Positions 58,819 through 64,000 of a stretch of DNA of 64,000 nt are shown piece after piece; within the stretch, counting starts at the first letter, position 1; every line of letters starts with the position of its first letter. Made by a program: the position numbers and the translations under genes. Source of the DNA: Undaria pinnatifida (lineage: Eukaryota > Sar > Phaeophyceae > Laminariales > Alariaceae); contig JABAKD010000016.1 of the NCBI GenBank assembly GCA_012845835.1, forward strand, positions 18,012,125 through 18,076,124, read 5' to 3'. The notes under the pieces were generated by a model that did not search any database, was not told where the DNA came from, and worked only from the letters and a program-made list of their open reading frames with translations.

Positions 58819-60543
58819 CATGTTTGTGCTACACCAGCGTGGTCGAACTACCACACGGTGTGGAAGCTGTGCTTGGGGACGCGTAGCCTGAACAAACTCA
58901 AGTTCGCCTTGGTGGTCACGGAGGGCAGTCCCGTCGTCGGGGTAAGCATGTTGTACTAGTTGTCTACGCAGTTGTGTGCTGCGATTTCTTTTTCATGCGT
59001 ACAAACACACTTTTGCATGTACGAGTACGTGTACGGGGCAGTCCCGTCATCGGGGTATAAGCGGGAATTGTACAAGTACTCAGGTCTACGAGTAGACCTA
59101 TGCAGTGACGCTGTGTGATGCGATTTCTTTTTCATACGTACAGCCAAACACACTTCATGTATGTACGACTACGAGTACGGGGCAGTCCCGTCATCGGGGT
59201 AAGCGGGGGTTGGACAAGTGGTCCATGCAGTGACGCTTTGTGCTGTGATATAAACACACGTTTTGGATGTAAGACTACGACTACGTGGTATCTATACATG
59301 TAAGACGCAATGAAAACGGGCAAGTCTCATCACGGGGGTCAGCCAGGGTTGTAAAAATGGTCCATGCAGTGATGAATAACACAGCAGCATGATACCTCAG
59401 CACCAGTCGCAGTACACACTGGAGGTTGATATATAGCAGTAAACAGAAGCTGAAGTTAACCTGGGTGATGCTGGAGAGCAGTCCCGTGATTGGGGTTAGC
59501 GAGTTGTTCATGTAGTGACGCGGTGTACTAATACTGTTACTCATTTTTCATACAACCACATGAACTCTTTGTATTAACGAGTACAAGTAGGGTGCGCAAC
59601 CTCTTCAGGAATCGCAGTACACGTCGGTCGTAATAGTGTTGATAGCAGCAGTAATAGAGTAGTACCGAACAATATATACAGCAGCAGGTACTGTCTCTTA
59701 CCCTTCGTTGTCGGTATTCCGCCGGTAGGCCTTATATAGCAGTATACCGGGGCTTACGCTTACCAGTTGCGACTGTGAATCCCGTTCGTTCCTGTCCCAG
59801 TGGTGGTTTCATAGGTGTTAGCAACGTTGTGGTACCAGGCAGGGCTTTGCCCATAAACGACCGCTTTCATTACAACAGCAGTGTTAAATTGTACGACTTC
59901 CTTTCAAACTTTGGAAATCGACGACAGCTACGTAGCCTTACTATTTTGAACATTCACTGAACGCAAGGTATTCCCATCCGTTGTTGTCGTTTGCAGAAGC
60001 CCTGCGAAGCAGCCGCCGAGGGCCGCCAAGTCGGCGAGGACATAAACACGAAGTGCACCGGCGACATCAAGGTCGGTGACCTCCTGAAGAAGGCAGGCGA
60101 CCACTTGCTCGATATACATCCCGCATTCCATTCCCACGGTGCCACGAGGGCGTTCGACATCGAGGTACGTTCTACTCTTATCTTGCGTCCTATGTGTCAC
60201 GAGTCGAGACATCCATGTCTCTTGCTCAAGACTAGGGGATGGCGTGCGGATATAGTCTATGAAGTGCGGCTCTTTTTCCGAGCACCAAGAGCAAGTACAA
60301 CAATACCACAACAATTACTAACAACGAAAGGAGCTCCAATAATTTGGATGGTTACGACGTCTGCTGGAGAGAAGTACGAATACTTTTTTACACATACTTT
60401 TCGACGTCCTCCCGCCATGCTTCAACGTTTGTGGACAGATCCACAAGATCATCGACAAAAAACAAGAGTGCAAGGTGCTGGGTACCTCCGCTGAGGAGGA
60501 AGAGTCCAAGCAAGCCTGCATGCTCCTTCGGAAGCAATGTTGA
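58819..60543 (+). CDS. Unrecognised cysteine-containing protein, last three exons
   Basis: Exons 58819-58941 (41 codons), 59997-60164 (56) and 60439-60543 (34 plus stop), all phase 0 with GT-AG junctions. Segments are VWKLCLGTRSLNKLKFALVV, a middle KCTGDIKVGDLLKKAGDHLL, and an end KKQECKVLGTSAEEEESKQA with two more cysteines. The spliced reading is uninterrupted and only this phase is open in exon 1, which supports a real gene. The start is upstream and was not found; with eight cysteines a secreted or organelle-targeted protein is possible but not shown. Intron 1 is filled by a repeat derived from the exon's own end. Confidence 0.55.
58922..59580 (+). repeat. Tandem repeat of an exon end plus its donor site
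   Basis: Five degenerate copies of about 115-155 bases start at the true exon end (GGGCAGTCCCGTCGTCGGGG then GTAAGC, 58924-58947) and recur near 59036, 59176, 59318 and 59474 (GGCAGTCCCGTCATCGGGGT). Each is followed by a GCAGTGACGC-type block and a TTTCATACGTACA-type block. Divergence increases with distance from the exon. Confidence 0.75.
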
Positions 60544-61718
60544 CAGCACGTTCTTTATAGAACGATAAGTTGTGGTTTATTATACCAGCATCGTTTTTTG
60601 AGAACTATGCCTAAATGCGTGCTCTTCGTCTTTCAGGAATACAAATGTACTTCACATGTTTGCGGTGTGTGCGTTCAAGTTCCTGCTTCCAGCATGTTTT
60701 TTTTGGCACTGCGCTCCTTTACATCTTAAGTTGTAGTTTTCCTGTCTCTATCCTTGACAAGCGCGTGCCTGGTGTTTATGCACTGCGATAATTTATTGTT
60801 GATGATCGACTTAGAGAGAGCTATTAATAAGTGTACAGGTGCTACCTGAGAGGTGGAAGGATATGCCAAGCAAGTCCTCCGACGTGTCCATCATGGACTG
60901 GGCGAATGGATCATAATAACAAACTCATAATCATAATCGTCTCTATCCTGTACCGTTGTACTATATATGGACCCCTTGGCATTTTCAAGTCGCCAGTTGC
61001 GCCATTTGTGCTTCTTTTCCGCCTTCCTACTGAATGTCCATTCCTCCTTCCGCAAGCGTAGCGGGCGGCGCCCAGCCGCCCGCGAGCGAAGCCCTTGTAT
61101 ACATTATACGGAGTATATATAAAATAATTCCTTGGTGTCATGTATTTGGTCAGGAGTTTTTGTTCTCGGCCGAAGTATGCGATTCGCGGAACTGGAATTC
61201 TCGGTCGATTATAGCTTGGTTCGAGCGCCGCCCTCAGGGGGCGGCTCCAACGCACCTCGCCCTGCCGTGTCCGTTCCGCACATCGACGTGAACGCGGACG
61301 GGTGCCGAGCGAGACGAGCGAGAAGTTGCAAAAATACCGCATGTCGAGGAGGAATTTTGGAAAAGTTGTTGAATCTTAATGGCTGCAACGCCTGAATGAT
61401 TTACAAAATTGGCATCATTTCCAAACGGTACGTGATAATGTTTGGAATTTTGCGGTGGCATACTCTCGAGCGTTAGTTTCTTTGCTGTACTTTTTTACTA
61501 GTAGTTCGTTTTGTTTCTTGCCCGGCCTTTTTATTGCTTTTGTTTCTGCTCGTTTTGCCAGCTGGAAATTCATTTTTTTAGTGTGAGTTCACCTAAAACG
61601 TAACACAAGTAACCGACGATATCCAACAACTTCGCGACACAAATTACCGACGGCAAAACGTTTCGTGACAAAATAACTCCCAAACCATGGAATCATGATA
61701 TTTTCATGTAACAGAATC

Positions 61719-62633
61719 TCGAAACAAAACCAAGCAGGTAGAGCCGTCTCTTCGGCCTTTGGCCCTGGCTTTAGCATGGCCGCTGACACTCCAGGCAGCC
61801 TCTGCTGTAGGCATGAACGAGTGCGGTTGATTCGCAGCGAACTATCCCGCTGTGCTCGCTTCTATGTGGCCATTGTCCACGCCATTTCATGTCACCTCCC
61901 TTCTGTTTTGAGCTCGTCGTCGTGCCGTCGAGGTACGAGGAAACCCTTACGTACTGGGTGAGAACAGCAGTATGTACGACGAGCATGAACGCCAACTGAC
62001 GACATTGGCAAACACACAACATCAGGTGCAGCAGCAGTAGCCGAAGGGCGAAACTTCTAGCACATACTGCAGCAACTAGTAGCAACCAGAACCACAGCAG
62101 ATAGCTCAAAGTGCAGTACGAGTGCAGTTGGCAAGTTTAGTCGTACACGCATCACTCTGTCCAATATATATAGCAGGATCTCGAGACAAAACCAAGCAGG
62201 TAGAAGAGCCGTCTCTTCGGCCTTTGGCCCTGGCTTTAGCACGGCCGCTGACACTCCAGGCAGCCTCTGCTGTAGGCATGAACGAGTGCGGTTGATTCGC
62301 AGCGAACTATCCCGCTGTGCTCGCTTCTATGTGGCCATTGTCCACGCCATTTCATGTTACCTCCCTTCTGTTTTGAGCTCGTCGTCGTGCCGTCGAGGTA
62401 CGAGGAAACCCTTACGTACTGGGTGAGAACAGCAGTATGTACGACGAGCATGAACGCCAACTGACGACATTGGCAAACACACAGCATCAGGTGCAGCAGC
62501 AGTAGCCGAAGGGCGAAACTTCTAGCACATACTGCAGCAACTAGTAGCAACCAGAACCACAGCAGATAGCTCAAAGTGCAGTACGAGTGCCGTTGGCAAG
62601 TTTAGTCGTACACGCATCACTCTGTCCAATACA
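61719..62633. repeat. Recent 450-bp tandem duplication
   Basis: 61719-62166 and 62185-62633 are direct copies with an offset of about 465 bases and only a few differences (for example TAGAGCC against TAGAAGAGCC). A 112-codon frame on the - strand is conserved in both with one residue difference, a natural result of recent duplication and not evidence for a gene. Both copies end at CACTCTGTCCAATA. Confidence 0.85.
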
Positions 62634-63034
62634 TAACAACCGTTTTATGTTCATATTGATGAAATTTTTTTTTTACATTTCCTATAAGAATGATACGTCG
62701 TACGAGCGGACGTTCTGATTCTGGTGTGCTGCTGCCGTGAGACCATCGAGCACACCGCATGTTTTACCCAAACAAGAGCCAACAAGAGGCAGCGCACAGG
62801 GGCCCCCAACACAGAGACACGTGACAACCATGGCCAGCTGTCGATCGCGTAATTCGCCGGTAGTCAGTGCTTCGGTGGGTGTATCGGAAGTCGTTCGTAG
62901 TACTGCGGTAAATCGTCGGAAAACCACGTGGCATCGTTCTGGTTGCAGACTCGCCAGTAGACCCCCCAAAATTGATTTACCTTTTCTTTTTCTTGGCCCC
63001 ATGCACCCATTTCCTTTCCTTTCTCTTTGTTTGT

Positions 63035-63268
63035 TTCTTTTTTCCAATTGATTTGCGTCTGTTGTGCGTATGCGTAGTGATAGATACCACGTGTAATATA
63101 TACGTGGTAGTCTTTCTTGGGTGGCAAGCGGTATAGTCGGTTTTTCCAGGCGCGAGTAATGAGACGTATGCACCGGTATGGACCTGGCACATCATAGACT
63201 GACTCCCGATTTCACTTTTATATGTTTCTGGTGGAGGCATGAATTGCGTCAGCTGTGATTTATGCGTG
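63035..63268 (-). repeat. Dispersed repeat R2, copy B
   Basis: Inverted match to 48610-48845, running from TTTCCAATTGATTTGCG to GCGTCAGCTGTGATTTATGC. It is followed within 25 bases by a family C fragment. Confidence 0.75.
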
Positions 63269-63289
63269 TACCACGTTTGGTTTGTGTTT

Positions 63290-63375
63290 TTTATGTGACC
63301 CCGGATCTGAGTTACTACTGGGAGGGAGCGCGAGAGTGGTGCGGGGATAATAAATGGGATGAAAAAAAAATGTTG
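63290..63375 (+). repeat. Dispersed repeat family C
   Basis: ATGTGACCCCGGATCTGAGT, ACTACTGGGAGGGA and a terminal A run at 63361-63370, matching 3330-3420 and 3480-3600. Confidence 0.65.
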
Positions 63376-63388
63376 CAAAGGTATATTA

Positions 63389-64000
63389 TTACAAGGTTCC
63401 CCTTCGGGAGGTGGACACGTGCCTCCCGGGGGCGACGCAAGTCGAATGACTACAACTGATGATGAAGTATTTATGCAGAAGGTGTATATCGGAGGGATGC
63501 GTAGTGGAAAGAATGTGGATAATATATAGTAAGATATCACAGACATTATTTGGAGGAAGAGGGTTGGGATATTGCTGACGCTCGGTGTGATAAGTTATTC
63601 GAAAGTCCACTCCGTATAACTGCGTGGCAGCAACAAATTCTACGTTTGTAGCATATGCGTAAGGCTGTGACATGAAGTGGAGATACTCTTCAACACTCGA
63701 ATATGTAGTAGGTTGAGATCCAGCGACTTCCACAAGTTCTTGATTTGCTCCAGCTAAGATACTGTCGTGGAAAGTGTTGAAACCTGATCCTGGGATAACG
63801 GTGTACAAATTGGTTGTGATGTGGGCAATAATATGTGCACGGACGATGTGATGTAAAGCTGGGTTGTTGTGCACACGACGCGAGATACATCTTAATAAAC
63901 ATGCACCATCACCAATCTCGGGAATAATGGACCATTGACCAGAACTGTTATTATTGTTGCCGCTGTTGTTGTCTTGATCATTTTCGCTGTCTGATGGGTT
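63389..64000 (-). CDS. OTU-family cysteine protease, partial at window edge
   Basis: The frame is open from the right edge (64000) to a stop at 63389, 203 codons, with the start outside. An Asn-rich segment precedes WSIIPEIGDGACLLRCISRR, where GDGAC carries the expected catalytic Asp and Cys of OTU domains. SSVEEYLHFMSQPYAYATNV and EFVAATQLYGVDFRIT match the later OTU helix and strand (usually eYl..m....wG...El.a.a). The catalytic His, normally in a terminal HY motif, is not clear; HLLHKYF is a weak candidate, so the 3' end may be spliced or decayed. OTU proteins cleave ubiquitin chains, and some mobile elements and large viruses also carry them. Confidence 0.6.
   Translation of the reverse strand, partial: NPSDSENDQDNNSGNNNNSSGQWSIIPEIGDGACLLRCISRRVHNNPALHHIVRAHIIAHITTNLYTVIPGSGFNTFHDSILAGANQELVEVAGSQPTTYSSVEEYLHFMSQPYAYATNVEFVAATQLYGVDFRITYHTERQQYPNPLPPNNVCDILLYIIHILSTTHPSDIHLLHKYFIISCSHSTCVAPGRHVSTSRRGTL

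Larger units (their letters stand above)
60544..63388. other. Intergenic region
   Basis: Holds a GC hairpin at 61050-61100 (AGCGGGCGGCGCCCAGCCGC) shared with the end of FB2, a tandem duplication, repeat R2 (inverted) and family C. No gene with recognisable motifs. Confidence 0.5.

Noticed and set aside
61771-62574. Two nearly identical 112-codon frames on the - strand
   Set aside because: Conserved only because the DNA is a recent tandem duplication. The composition is not coding-like and no family motif is seen.

Overview
The window reads as nuclear DNA of a eukaryote with large, repeat-filled introns. A brown alga (stramenopile, Ectocarpus-like) is my best guess. It rests on overall style: intron-rich genes with long GC-rich, Gly/Ser/Ala-rich coding exons beside AT-richer repeat-rich DNA, and a short TTAGGG-type interstitial tract. 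No marker gene proves it. I see no prokaryotic operons, CRISPR arrays or rRNA genes, and no convincing intact tRNA gene.

Genes. Three spliced genes can be rebuilt with consistent intron phases. (1) A CLASP-type microtubule plus-end protein, + strand, 11 exons from 12331 to 26302, about 2,118 residues, with TOG arrays joined by low-complexity linkers. (2) A HAD-superfamily pyrimidine 5'-nucleotidase-like gene, - strand, six exons from 36786 down to 31543, with its last few codons not found. (3) Translation initiation factor eIF1/SUI1, - strand, 47888 down to 46361, ending in a 21-base micro-exon; its initiator exon was not found. Partial or less certain genes are a protein-kinase first exon (11325-11507, -) that diverges from CLASP, an unrecognised cysteine-containing gene (58819-60543, +), a possible zinc-binding ORF (58109-58525, +), and an OTU-family cysteine protease cut by the right edge (63389-64000, -).

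Layout. 1-11.3 kb: repeats only (dispersed R1, SINEs, direct and inverted repeats). 11.3-26.3 kb: kinase exon and CLASP. 26.3-31.5 kb: intergenic, with microsatellites, a tRNA-like palindrome and a perfect hairpin. 31.5-36.8 kb: nucleotidase, whose introns hold a CGACA satellite array and a minisatellite. 36.8-46.3 kb: intergenic, with a 2.1-kb fold-back element. 46.3-47.9 kb: eIF1. 47.9-58.8 kb: repeat-rich, with nested transposons and a 1.5-kb palindrome. 58.8-60.6 kb: the unrecognised gene. 60.6-64 kb: a recent tandem duplication, dispersed repeats and the OTU gene.

Themes. Mobile DNA here is mostly non-autonomous: a tRNA-derived SINE family (six copies) and several long-inverted-repeat fold-back elements, with no transposase or reverse transcriptase that I could recognise. 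One fold-back copy is split by a 1,005-bp element, and a second copy supplies the empty site. Three separate genes carry copies of their own exon-intron boundaries inside adjacent introns, which I consider the most unusual pattern in the window.
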